Source: an uncultured Pseudomonadota bacterium (GTDB lineage: Bacteria > Pseudomonadota > Gammaproteobacteria > Methylococcales > Methylomonadaceae). Taken from it: a DNA stretch of 6,129 nucleotides. The notes under the pieces are model-generated. The model made no database searches. It saw only the letters and a program-made list of their open reading frames with translations, and had not been told where the DNA came from. Positions 1 to 6,129 of the stretch are shown here, one piece after another. Position 1 is the first letter of the stretch. Every line of letters starts with the position of its first letter. A program made the translations under genes and the position numbers. Location of the stretch: assembly GCA_903902945.1 (NCBI GenBank), contig CAIUWU010000101.1, positions 1-6,129 of the forward strand. The letters run 5' to 3'.

Positions 1-92
1 AAATTGGAAATGACAAATTGTCATCAATATATCGCAGATGGTTATTTTCTTTTATTCGTTTTCGATATTAAAAAAATAGATTATTGGACTTA
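1..92. other. AT-rich spacer downstream of emrB
   Basis: By hand count about 22 of 92 bases are G or C (about 24%), far below the flanking coding sequence. No ORF or RNA gene is evident. On the minus strand after the emrB stop there is a run of seven T (77 to 71), but the only stem before it (GGAC/GTCC with an 8-base loop, reaching into the last codons of emrB) is four pairs long and about 11 bases from the T run, so I do not call an intrinsic terminator. Confidence 0.5.
10..24. promoter_or_regulatory. 15-base palindrome, candidate repressor operator
   Basis: ATGACAA-A-TTGTCAT has perfect 7-base arms around a single central base. It lies in the AT-rich spacer downstream of emrB, next to the window edge. 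On the minus strand a TATATT box (31 to 26, 5 of 6 to the -10 consensus) sits just ahead of it, so the palindrome would overlap the start point of a leftward transcript from a gene outside the window. The shape suits dimeric regulators such as TetR or MarR types, but no such gene is visible here. Confidence 0.35.
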
Positions 93-1604
93 TTAATGTC
101 CGCCTGTAACCATAGGCGACGGCGCTCTTTTATCCAGCACCAGCAAGAAAGGCAGCACCAGTATGAAGCTGAGTGTGGTGAAATTAATCGCTTCGAGCAA
201 GGCCAGGGCTTGTGACTGATAGCCTACTTCTCTGGCGATCAGCATTAAGCCTTCACCTGAATCCGGCGTAAAGCCGGAAGCCGATAAATAAAGCTGAAGA
301 TTGGGGTTGTAGGGATTGATGAATTCGACCAGATGATGCCAGTTTTGCTGAATTCCTCGGGTATAAAACAGCATCACGATAGAAATACCCAGCGCATTGC
401 CAATAGTTCTGATCAGGCTGAAGACCCCGGTAGCCTCGGTGATCAGCGCCGGTGGCAGTGTTGAGTAAGCGATGCTGTTCAACGGAATGAAAATAAAGCC
501 CATGCCAGCACCTTGTAGCAAGGTTGGCCAGATTAGTACCAGATTAGTGGCTTGCTGCGGATAGAGGGTCATTCCCCAGGAACCGATGCCGCCCACCAGC
601 GCGCCGAAACCGATCAGGATTCTCGGGTCGGAACGGCCGACCAGCTGGCTGACTACCATCATGCTCAACATGCTGGCGATGCCGCGCGGAATCATATATA
701 GCCCGGCCAGCGTGGTAGTGTGGCCGAGGGTTTGCTGAAAATACAGCGGCTGCAAGGTAATCGAACCGAACAGCGCGATACTCACCGCCACAATCGCCAG
801 ACTGGATAGTACGAAATTACGGTCGGTGAACAGTTGCGGGCTGAAAATCGGCTGCGATGGTTTGCGGACAATATGCAGCGCCAGCCACAACAGGCCGAAT
901 CCGGCTACAGCAGTCATCCAGCGGATGTTGACCGAGTCGAACCAGTCTTCTTCATTACCCCGGTCCAGACAATATTGCAGGCTCGCAATCGTTATAAACA
1001 GCGCCCAGAATCCCGGCCAGTCCATTTTTCGGGCGATGCGCCCGGTTTCCGGGAGATATTTGCCGGTCAGCCATAAAGCTATTAGTCCGACCGGCAGATT
1101 GATAAAAAACGCCCAGCGCCAGGATAAATTATCGGTTAACCAGCCGCCCAGCACTGGCCCCAGAATCGGTGCCACCATAATTCCGGAAGCCCAGATTGCC
1201 ATGGCTTTGCCGCGCTCCTGTGGCGGGTAGAGATCGACCATCACCGCTTGTGACATCGGTACCAGCGCCGCACCCGACAGCCCCTGAATCAGCCGGAGCA
1301 AAACCAGCGCATTCAGAGACGTAGCCAGGCCGCACAATACCGAAGCCAAAATAAAGCTGCTCATCGACAGCAGCAGATAAAACTTTCTGCCCAGTGCGTC
1401 GGAGAAGAAACCGGTCAAGGGCATGGCGATAGCCGAGGCGACGATATAAGAAGTCAGCGCCCAGCTCATCTGGCTGGCGGTCGAAGACAGTTCGCCGCCC
1501 ATGCTGGGTAATGAGACATTGATGATGGTCATGTCCAGCACTTCCATGATGGTCGCCATCATCACGGCAATGATGATGGGGGTTCGGTTACGGCCGCTAC
1601 TCAC
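93..1604 (-). CDS. emrB: EmrB-type MFS multidrug efflux transporter (DHA2 family, about 14 TM)
   Basis: This is an inner-membrane drug:H+ antiporter, the pump subunit of an EmrAB-TolC-like efflux system. Seen in the 503-residue product: motif D EVLDMTIINVSLP at 21-33, motif A GFFSDALGRK at 65-74, motif B RLIQGLSG at 104-111, motif C GPVLGGWL at 149-156, then SWRWAFFINLPVG at 161-173 and the DHA2-typical LDRG/DWF segment around 213-222. By eye there are about 14 hydrophobic segments, with a long polar loop (about 416-468) before the last helix. The length matches EmrB (about 510). I chose the GTG start at 1604 because it overlaps the TGA stop of the upstream emrA by four bases (GTGA) and puts the first helix next to a short basic tail. 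A TTG at 1652 would add 16 residues inside emrA coding sequence and looks less likely. There is no clear Shine-Dalgarno, so translation is probably coupled to emrA. The family call is firm; the substrate is unknown. Confidence 0.93.
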   Translation of the reverse strand: MSSGRNRTPIIIAVMMATIMEVLDMTIINVSLPSMGGELSSTASQMSWALTSYIVASAIAMPLTGFFSDALGRKFYLLLSMSSFILASVLCGLATSLNALVLLRLIQGLSGAALVPMSQAVMVDLYPPQERGKAMAIWASGIMVAPILGPVLGGWLTDNLSWRWAFFINLPVGLIALWLTGKYLPETGRIARKMDWPGFWALFITIASLQYCLDRGNEEDWFDSVNIRWMTAVAGFGLLWLALHIVRKPSQPIFSPQLFTDRNFVLSSLAIVAVSIALFGSITLQPLYFQQTLGHTTTLAGLYMIPRGIASMLSMMVVSQLVGRSDPRILIGFGALVGGIGSWGMTLYPQQATNLVLIWPTLLQGAGMGFIFIPLNSIAYSTLPPALITEATGVFSLIRTIGNALGISIVMLFYTRGIQQNWHHLVEFINPYNPNLQLYLSASGFTPDSGEGLMLIAREVGYQSQALALLEAINFTTLSFILVLPFLLVLDKRAPSPMVTGGH

Positions 1605-2608
1605 CGGACTGCGACACTGACTTCTGCGGAAGAACCGATAATCAGCGGGCAACTGTCAGAGCGGCTGTCGATTCGGATTCTGACCGGAATCCGCTGGGTT
1701 ACCTTCACCCAGTTGGCGCTGGCGTTTTGCGCCGGCAGCAGTGAAAAAGAGGCGCCGGTAGCGCCGGCGATGCTTTCGACAGTGCCGGACAGTGTTTGAT
1801 CCGGGCACAGATCAATATGAATTTTGGCCGGGTTGCCGGGTTTGATATTGCTAATCTGGGTTTCTTTGAAATTGGCGTCCACCCACCAGGATTGATGGTC
1901 GATCAGGGCAAACAGTGCTTGTCCGGCCTGCACATAATTGCCGGGACGCAGATTCAGGTTGGCAATGGTGCCGGAAACCGGGGCAAAGACTTCGGCATAT
2001 TGCAGATTCAGTCTGGCCTGTTCCAGTTTGACAATCGCTTCCTGCATCGCCGGATCGCGGTCTTCCTGCAGTCTGATTTTTTCCAGTGCCTGATGCAGTT
2101 CGGATTCAGCTTGTCTGACACCGGCTTCGGCGCTGGCCAGATTGCTGGCACTATCATCAAAACTTTGCTGGGATAGAAACTTCTGATCGACCAGCTGGGT
2201 ATGGCGTTTGGCAAGCTGTTTGGCGTTTTCCAGCTGGATTTTCTTTTCATCGAGCCGGGCGCGAGCCGAAGCGACTGCCAATACATTAATGCCCAGATTC
2301 TGCGATGTCTGTTTGAATCTGGCCTCGTGTTCAGCAACCGTTAGTTTCAGGGCCTCACTGTCCAGTTTAAATAACAATGCGCCCTGACTGACTTGCTGGT
2401 GGTTGTGAACCGGCAGTTGCTCGATCTGACCGGACAAACGGCTGGCAATCTGCACTACATTGGCACCGATATAGGCGTTATCGGTCGACTGATAATCCTG
2501 ACTTTGCTGGTAATACTGCCAGCCCAGATAAATGGCCGGAAGTCCGGCCAGCAGGAGTAATAAGCGTTTAAGCGCCGTTTTATTGCGGTTAACTGTCGGT
2601 TTTGTCAT
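1601..2608 (-). CDS. emrA: EmrA/HlyD-type membrane fusion protein (periplasmic adaptor)
   Basis: This periplasmic adaptor is anchored in the inner membrane and links an EmrB-type pump to an outer-membrane TolC-like channel. The 335-residue product has a basic N-terminus, one transmembrane anchor (about 14-33), and the first lipoyl/barrel-sandwich half with STDNAYIGANVVQIASRLSG at 41-60. A long, charged, heptad-rich alpha-hairpin follows (about 85-205). The second lipoyl half has EVFAPVSGTIANLNLRPGNYV near 206-226, and then comes a beta-barrel. The EmrA signature SLLPAQNASANWVKVTQRIP lies at 289-308. The length is on the short side for EmrA (E. coli about 390) but no domain appears lost. The ATG at 2608 lies seven bases after the SDR stop, and the 3' end overlaps the emrB start, so the three genes look like one operon with coupled translation. 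No strong Shine-Dalgarno precedes the ATG. The role as EmrB partner is secure from motifs and linkage; the exported compound is not known. Confidence 0.93.
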   Translation of the reverse strand: MTKPTVNRNKTALKRLLLLLAGLPAIYLGWQYYQQSQDYQSTDNAYIGANVVQIASRLSGQIEQLPVHNHQQVSQGALLFKLDSEALKLTVAEHEARFKQTSQNLGINVLAVASARARLDEKKIQLENAKQLAKRHTQLVDQKFLSQQSFDDSASNLASAEAGVRQAESELHQALEKIRLQEDRDPAMQEAIVKLEQARLNLQYAEVFAPVSGTIANLNLRPGNYVQAGQALFALIDHQSWWVDANFKETQISNIKPGNPAKIHIDLCPDQTLSGTVESIAGATGASFSLLPAQNASANWVKVTQRIPVRIRIDSRSDSCPLIIGSSAEVSVAVR

Positions 2609-2615
2609 CAGAAGA

Positions 2616-3536
2616 TCAGGAAGGGTCAGAATCGTCAGGCCATTTTATACCAGTGAGTTGCTCGGATAATTCCCATAAGCGCGCTGCCGTCACCGGATCC
2701 CGGGCGTTTTTGCTGATCACAGCGACTCCGGCGGGGCCTTTGATTTCTCTGAAACCTTGCGGTCCATAATAGCCGCCCGGGCTGGCCTGATCGGAAAGCG
2801 CGGCCAGTAAAATCGGTTCCGCGCCTGCCGCTGCCGACTGGCTGATGAAAGGTAAGGCCCATTGGGTTAGTCGGTTCAATACTCCCTGATCGCCGGGGCC
2901 GCTGGAAAATAACGGTGTTTCCGCAATGCCGGGATGAGCGGCGGTGCTCAACAAACCCCAGTGATTGGCAGCGCTGCGGCGTTGCAGTTCCTGTGCAAAA
3001 ATCAGCATCGCCAGTTTCGACTGGGCGTAGGCCGGGAAAGGCCGGTAACGGCGTTCCCAGTTCGGGTCATCCAGCTGGATCCGGCCATGCCGGTGAGCAA
3101 TGCTGCTGACATTGACCACCCGTGGTGCCGGTGCTTGGCGCAGCAGCGGCAGTAGTAAGGCCGTCAGGGCAAAGTGCCCCAGATAGTTGGTGCCCAGTTG
3201 CAGCTCAAAGCCATCTACGGTTAGTTTTCGCTGCGGTGGCGACATGACGCCGGCATTGTTGATCAGTAAATCCAGTGTCTGTTGCTGCTCGTTAATCTGG
3301 CTGGCAAATGTCTTGACCGATTCCAGACTCGATAAATCCAGATGCTGATACTCAATGGTAGCCTCCGGCAGTTGCTTTTTGATCAGCGTCAGTGCCTGTT
3401 GGCCTTTTTGATCGTTGCGACCGGTGAGAATTACTCGCCAGCCTGTTGCCGCCAGTTTTAAGGCAGTTTCGTAACCCAGGCCACTAGTGGCGCCGGTAAT
3501 AATTGCAGTGCGGTTGTCCGGGTTTGCGGTGCTCAT
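2616..3536 (-). CDS. Short-chain dehydrogenase/reductase, retinol-dehydrogenase-like
   Basis: This is a cytoplasmic NAD(P)-dependent oxidoreductase of the classical SDR superfamily, close to the RDH/WWOX-like group. The 306-residue product has the cofactor motif TGATSGLG at 14-21 and Arg40 after the second strand (LTGR), which favours NADP(H). Next come HLDLSS at 66-71, NNAG at 94-97 and the structural Asn in GTNYLGHF at 115-122. The catalytic Ser is in VNVSS (141-145), Tyr170 and Lys174 are in YAQSK, and HPG is at 201-203. All active-site residues are present. The C-terminal ARDPVTAARLWELSEQLTGI is typical of bacterial members of this group. I chose ATG 3536 because AGGA lies seven bases upstream; an in-frame TTG at 3557 would add seven residues (MFIQDQA) that contribute no domain. 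It is the first gene of a unit with emrA and emrB, so it may act on the pump substrate or detoxify a reactive carbonyl, which is inference only. The substrate cannot be read from the sequence. Confidence 0.9.
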   Translation of the reverse strand: MSTANPDNRTAIITGATSGLGYETALKLAATGWRVILTGRNDQKGQQALTLIKKQLPEATIEYQHLDLSSLESVKTFASQINEQQQTLDLLINNAGVMSPPQRKLTVDGFELQLGTNYLGHFALTALLLPLLRQAPAPRVVNVSSIAHRHGRIQLDDPNWERRYRPFPAYAQSKLAMLIFAQELQRRSAANHWGLLSTAAHPGIAETPLFSSGPGDQGVLNRLTQWALPFISQSAAAGAEPILLAALSDQASPGGYYGPQGFREIKGPAGVAVISKNARDPVTAARLWELSEQLTGIKWPDDSDPS

Positions 3537-3548
3537 CGCTTGATCCTG
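3529..3548 (-). promoter_or_regulatory. Ribosome binding site deciding the SDR start
   Basis: Read on the minus strand, AGGATCAAGCG precedes ATG 3536. AGGA is complementary to the 16S anti-Shine-Dalgarno and sits seven bases from the ATG. The alternative TTG 3557 has no comparable purine-rich site, so this element supports the shorter protein. Confidence 0.6.
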
Positions 3549-3568
3549 AATAAACAATAATCGTCACT

Positions 3569-3574
3569 ATCGTA
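3569..3574 (-). promoter_or_regulatory. Weak candidate -10 box for the SDR-emrA-emrB operon
   Basis: On the minus strand TACGAT matches the sigma-70 -10 consensus at 4 of 6 positions and would give a leader of roughly 25-30 bases before ATG 3536. The best -35 at 17-18 base spacing (TTTATC or TTATCC) is poor. The operon needs a promoter somewhere in 3537-3733, but this particular box is only a candidate and may depend on an activator. Confidence 0.22.
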
Positions 3575-3621
3575 GCGGAATCAGCAATGCCGGATAAAAC
3601 GAAATAAAAGCATTTCCATAT

Positions 3622-3658
3622 GCCGGTAGGTGATTGAAGCCGGTTACAGCAAGCCGGT
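3622..3658. repeat. Three GCCGGT copies in the divergent intergenic region
   Basis: GCCGGT occurs at 3622-3627, 3639-3644 and 3653-3658. The last two copies extend to AAGCCGGT with a 14-base start-to-start distance; the first is 17 bases further upstream. They lie between the two divergent genes and could be regulator contact sites. GCCGG is also common in the coding sequence here, so chance is a fair explanation. Confidence 0.2.
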
Positions 3659-3699
3659 CTTAGTGAATAACGACCGCGATTTGCTTTGAATTGCCTGGT

Positions 3700-3705
3700 T
3701 ATAAT
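3700..3705 (+). promoter_or_regulatory. Candidate -10 box (perfect TATAAT) for the 5-oxoprolinase gene
   Basis: TATAAT matches the sigma-70 consensus at all six positions and lies 28 bases before ATG 3734, which would place transcription start near 3711-3713 and give a leader of about 20 bases. The expected -35 region (around 3677-3682, CGATTT) is poor. TTGCTT at 3681 is closer to consensus but only 13 bases away. If this box is used, the in-frame ATG at 3704 overlaps it and cannot be the start codon. Confidence 0.42.
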
Positions 3706-3706
3706 G

Positions 3707-3725
3707 TCGCCATTTTTGGTGGCGA
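3707..3725. repeat. Inverted repeat TCGCCA-N7-TGGCGA before the 5-oxoprolinase start
   Basis: There are perfect 6-base arms, TCGCCA at 3707-3712 and TGGCGA at 3720-3725, separated by seven bases. The repeat begins one base after the TATAAT box and ends eight bases before ATG 3734. As DNA it would sit across the predicted transcription start, a usual place for a repressor operator. As RNA from an upstream promoter it could fold and cover the purine-rich region (GGTGGCGAGA) that is the only ribosome binding site candidate. Neither role is proven, and a 6-base repeat can arise by chance. Confidence 0.35.
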
Positions 3726-3733
3726 GAAACCCG

Positions 3734-6129
3734 ATGGCGGCATGGCAGTTCTGGATTGATAGGGGAGGTACTTTTACCGATATTGTGGCCCGTGATCCTG
3801 ATGGCCGGCTGTTGACTCAAAAGCTACTGTCGGAAAACCCCGAGCGTTATCAGGATGCAGCGCTGCACGGCATCCGCACGTTGCTGAACTTGCAGCCGGG
3901 ACAGCCGCTGGACGGGCTGATCGATCATATCAAGATGGGAACCACGGTCGGCACCAATGCCTTGCTGGAACGTAAAGGTGAGGCGGTCGGGCTGGTGGTC
4001 AATCAGGGTTTTAAGGATGTGTTGCAAATTGCCTATCAAAACCGGCCGGATATTTTCGCACTCAATATCCGGCTGCCGGCACCGCTTTATCAGCGCGTGA
4101 TTGAAGTGGATGCCCGGATCGCCAGTGATGGCCGAATCATCAAAGCGCTCGATACAGTCCAGGTCAGGGCTCAGCTACTCAGCCTGCAACAACAAGGCAT
4201 ACAGCATCTGGCGATTGTACTGATGCACAGCTGGTGTTATCCCGAACAGGAACTGGCGGTGGCGGCGATTGCCCGCGAGCTGGGTTTTCGGCAAGTGTCG
4301 TTGTCACATCAGGTCAGTGCCTTGCCTAAACTGGTGCCGCGCGGTTTTACCACGGTGGTGGATGCCTATCTGTCGCCGTTGTTAAAGCGCTATGTGCAGC
4401 AGATCAGCAATGGTCTGGGCAAACAGGCCGACACTGTCCGGCTGTTATTCATGCAATCCAATGGCGGGCTGACCCGGGCTGATTGTTTTCAGGGCAAGGA
4501 TAGTGTGCTGTCCGGGCCGGCGGGCGGTGTGATCGGCGCGATTGCGGTCGCGCGGCGGGCCGGAATCGATAAGCTCATCGCTTTTGATATGGGCGGTACT
4601 TCCACCGATGTTGCACATTACGCCGGGATTCTGGAACGGACTGCGGAAACCGCAATCGCCGGCATTACCCTGCGAACGCCGATCATCCAGATTGATACGG
4701 TTGCCGCTGGTGGCGGATCGATTTTACATTTTGATGGTTTGCGTTATCGGGTCGGCCCTGAGTCGGCAGGTGCCAATCCCGGACCGGCCTGTTACCGGCG
4801 CGGCGGGCCGTTGACGGTAACCGATGCCAATCTGATGCTGGGCAAACTGCCGCTGTTCCCGGCGGTCTTGGGGCCCAATGCCGATCAGGCTCCGGATCGG
4901 CAGCGTGTTGAGGCGCTGTTTGAGGCTTTGGCGGAGACCATTCGCCAGCGTACGGGTGATCGGCGCAGCCCGGAGCAGGTGGCGGCCGGCTTTATCGAGA
5001 TTGCGGTCGAGCACATGGCCGAGGCGATCAAGCGTATTTCGCTGCAAAAAGGCTACAACCTTCAGGAGTATGCCTTGTGCTGTTATGGCGCTGCCGGCGC
5101 CCAGCATGCCTGTCTGATTGCCGAGCGTCTGGGGATGGACAGTATTTTGCTGCATCCGATGGCCGGGGTGCTGTCGGCGTACGGGATGGGGCTGGCGGAT
5201 TTTAGAGTAGTTAAACAGGCCGCACTAGAACAGATGCTGGCGACGGTTGACCCGGCCAGATTACGCCAGCAGTTGCAGCGGCTGGAACAGCAAGCAGTAC
5301 AGGCTTTGATCGAGCAGGGCTTGTCACCAGCACAGATTCGCTGTGAGTGGCGCTTGCAGTTGCGTTATCAGGGCACCGATACAGCGCTGGAGGTTGCTTT
5401 TGCCGAGGTTGGGGCGATGTTGAATGCTTTTGAAACAGGCTACCGGCAGCGCTTCGGCTTTTGTTTTCAGCAGCGTCCGGTGCTGTTGGCCAGTATCGAG
5501 GTCGAAGCGATTGGCGTGGAAAGACAGGTGGATCCGTTGTTACAGCAAGCGCTGAGCGATCGGACGGATCAGCCCGAACTCATTACCCGCTTATTTGCCG
5601 ATGATGGCTGGCATGACACACCGGTGTATCGCCGCGAACGCTTATCGACCACGGCGCTGCTCGATGGTCCGGCAGTGATTGTGGAACCGACTTCGACCAT
5701 AGTAATCGAACCGGGCTGGCAGGGGCGTTTGCAAGACAATGGTGATTTAATTCTGCGCCGCCGGCAGTCGCGCAGCCAGCGGATTGAACTGGGCGATCAG
5801 GCCGATCCGGTGTTGCTGGCGATTTTCAATAAGCGCTTTATGTCGGTCGCCGAGCAGATGGGGGTGGTGTTACAAAACACTGCGCATTCGGTCAATATCA
5901 AGGAGCGGCTGGATTTTTCCTGTGCTTTGTTCAATGCCGAGGGTGAGCTAATTGCCAATGCCCCGCATATTCCGGTGCATTTGGGGTCTATGGGTGAAAG
6001 CGTCAAAAGTCTGCTGCAGCAACACCGCGAGCAATTTCAGCCTGGCGATGTCTATTTGCTGAATTCGCCTTATGCGGGCGGAACCCATTTGCCGGACATT
6101 ACGGTGGTCACACCGGTGTTTGCCGATGA
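3734..6129 (+). CDS. oplaH: 5-oxoprolinase (ATP-hydrolysing), HyuA-HyuB fusion, 3' end beyond window
   Basis: This cytoplasmic enzyme opens 5-oxo-L-proline to L-glutamate with ATP. The 798 codons seen are open to the last base, about two thirds of the usual 1200-1300 residues. HyuA-like half: DRGGTFTD at 9-16, MGTTVGTNALLER at 68-80, SGPAGGV at 260-266, the actin-fold phosphate motif FDMGGTSTDV at 284-293, AAGGGS at 324-329, and GPESAGANPGPACY at 341-354. CYGAAGAQHAC at 450-460 is the family's conserved block near the end of that half. HyuB-like half: starts near residue 691 (DPVLLAIFNKRFMSVAEQMG), with HLGSM at 749-753 and GGTHLPDITVVTPVF near 782-796. The undivided HyuA-HyuB order and the WQFWIDRGGTFTD start favour 5-oxoprolinase over separate N-methylhydantoinase or acetone carboxylase subunits. 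I chose ATG 3734 because it fits the family N-terminus; an in-frame ATG at 3704 overlaps a TATAAT box. The gene is divergent from the SDR-efflux unit with no evident functional link. Confidence 0.93.
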   Translation, partial: MAAWQFWIDRGGTFTDIVARDPDGRLLTQKLLSENPERYQDAALHGIRTLLNLQPGQPLDGLIDHIKMGTTVGTNALLERKGEAVGLVVNQGFKDVLQIAYQNRPDIFALNIRLPAPLYQRVIEVDARIASDGRIIKALDTVQVRAQLLSLQQQGIQHLAIVLMHSWCYPEQELAVAAIARELGFRQVSLSHQVSALPKLVPRGFTTVVDAYLSPLLKRYVQQISNGLGKQADTVRLLFMQSNGGLTRADCFQGKDSVLSGPAGGVIGAIAVARRAGIDKLIAFDMGGTSTDVAHYAGILERTAETAIAGITLRTPIIQIDTVAAGGGSILHFDGLRYRVGPESAGANPGPACYRRGGPLTVTDANLMLGKLPLFPAVLGPNADQAPDRQRVEALFEALAETIRQRTGDRRSPEQVAAGFIEIAVEHMAEAIKRISLQKGYNLQEYALCCYGAAGAQHACLIAERLGMDSILLHPMAGVLSAYGMGLADFRVVKQAALEQMLATVDPARLRQQLQRLEQQAVQALIEQGLSPAQIRCEWRLQLRYQGTDTALEVAFAEVGAMLNAFETGYRQRFGFCFQQRPVLLASIEVEAIGVERQVDPLLQQALSDRTDQPELITRLFADDGWHDTPVYRRERLSTTALLDGPAVIVEPTSTIVIEPGWQGRLQDNGDLILRRRQSRSQRIELGDQADPVLLAIFNKRFMSVAEQMGVVLQNTAHSVNIKERLDFSCALFNAEGELIANAPHIPVHLGSMGESVKSLLQQHREQFQPGDVYLLNSPYAGGTHLPDITVVTPVFAD

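Noticed and set aside
71..105. Intrinsic terminator after emrB
   Set aside because: The T run is present on the minus strand but the stem is only four base pairs, with a long gap before the T run.
826..1230. Plus-strand ORF of 134 codons opposite emrB
   Set aside because: It lies wholly antisense to a well-supported DHA2 transporter, its product has no recognisable motif and a composition rich in R, S, P and Q, and it has no ribosome binding site of note.
1776..1796. Tandem GACAGTG repeat within emrA
   Set aside because: It has two copies only, lies inside coding sequence for the conserved beta-barrel (LSGTVES), and is explained by codon choice.
1796..2176. Plus-strand ORF of 126 codons opposite emrA
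   Set aside because: It is the mirror frame of the emrA coiled-coil and lipoyl region, with no domain of its own.
2008..2337. Minus-strand ORF of 109 codons in another frame of emrA
   Set aside because: It overlaps emrA in the same strand and an alternative frame, with an Arg/Trp-rich composition typical of out-of-frame reading.
3537..3557. TTG start seven codons upstream of the SDR ATG
   Set aside because: It has a rarer start codon, no ribosome binding site, and it would put the AGGA of the ATG start inside the coding sequence.
3704..3733. In-frame upstream ATG for the 5-oxoprolinase gene, adding ten residues
   Set aside because: It overlaps a perfect TATAAT box, lacks a Shine-Dalgarno, and the added residues (MSPFLVARNP) do not look like the family N-terminus, while ATG 3734 gives the expected one.
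4724..5155. Minus-strand ORF of 143 codons opposite the 5-oxoprolinase gene
   Set aside because: It is antisense to conserved family motifs of the oxoprolinase, which are read without interruption on the plus strand. No recognisable domain is encoded.

Overview
The window holds four protein-coding genes in two divergent transcription units: a leftward SDR-emrA-emrB unit and a rightward 5-oxoprolinase gene cut by the right edge. The proteins and gene layout suggest a Gram-negative proteobacterium, most likely a gammaproteobacterium. EmrA-type periplasmic adaptors need an outer membrane, coding GC looks to be a little over 50%, and Leu/Gln codon use (CTG, TTG, CAG, CAA) fits a mid-GC gammaproteobacterium. 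The genus cannot be fixed from this sequence; a methanotroph-like gammaproteobacterium is only a guess.

Left part (minus strand, 3536 down to 93): three tightly packed genes, read right to left. First comes a classical short-chain dehydrogenase/reductase of the retinol-dehydrogenase-like type. Seven bases later an EmrA/HlyD-type membrane fusion protein begins. Its stop codon overlaps by four bases the GTG start of an EmrB-type 14-helix drug:H+ antiporter of the DHA2 family. EmrA and EmrB would form the inner-membrane and periplasmic parts of a tripartite efflux pump, with a TolC-like outer-membrane channel that must be encoded elsewhere. The oxidoreductase may act on the exported compound or a related toxic carbonyl, but this is inference from gene order only. 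Beyond emrB, bases 1-92 are AT-rich (about 24% GC by hand count) and carry a palindrome that looks like a repressor operator.

Right part (plus strand, 3734 to the window end): 798 codons of a bacterial 5-oxoprolinase of the fused HyuA-HyuB type, which hydrolyses 5-oxo-L-proline to L-glutamate with ATP. The HyuA-like half is complete and the HyuB-like half has just begun. I translated it codon by codon and found no stop or frameshift.

The 197-base region between the divergent units holds a perfect TATAAT box and an inverted repeat in front of the oxoprolinase gene, a modest ribosome binding site for the SDR gene, and three GCCGGT copies. I found no RNA gene, mobile element, CRISPR array or convincing intrinsic terminator. 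Nothing here amounts to a new biological system. The points most worth a second look are the SDR-pump coupling and the candidate operators.
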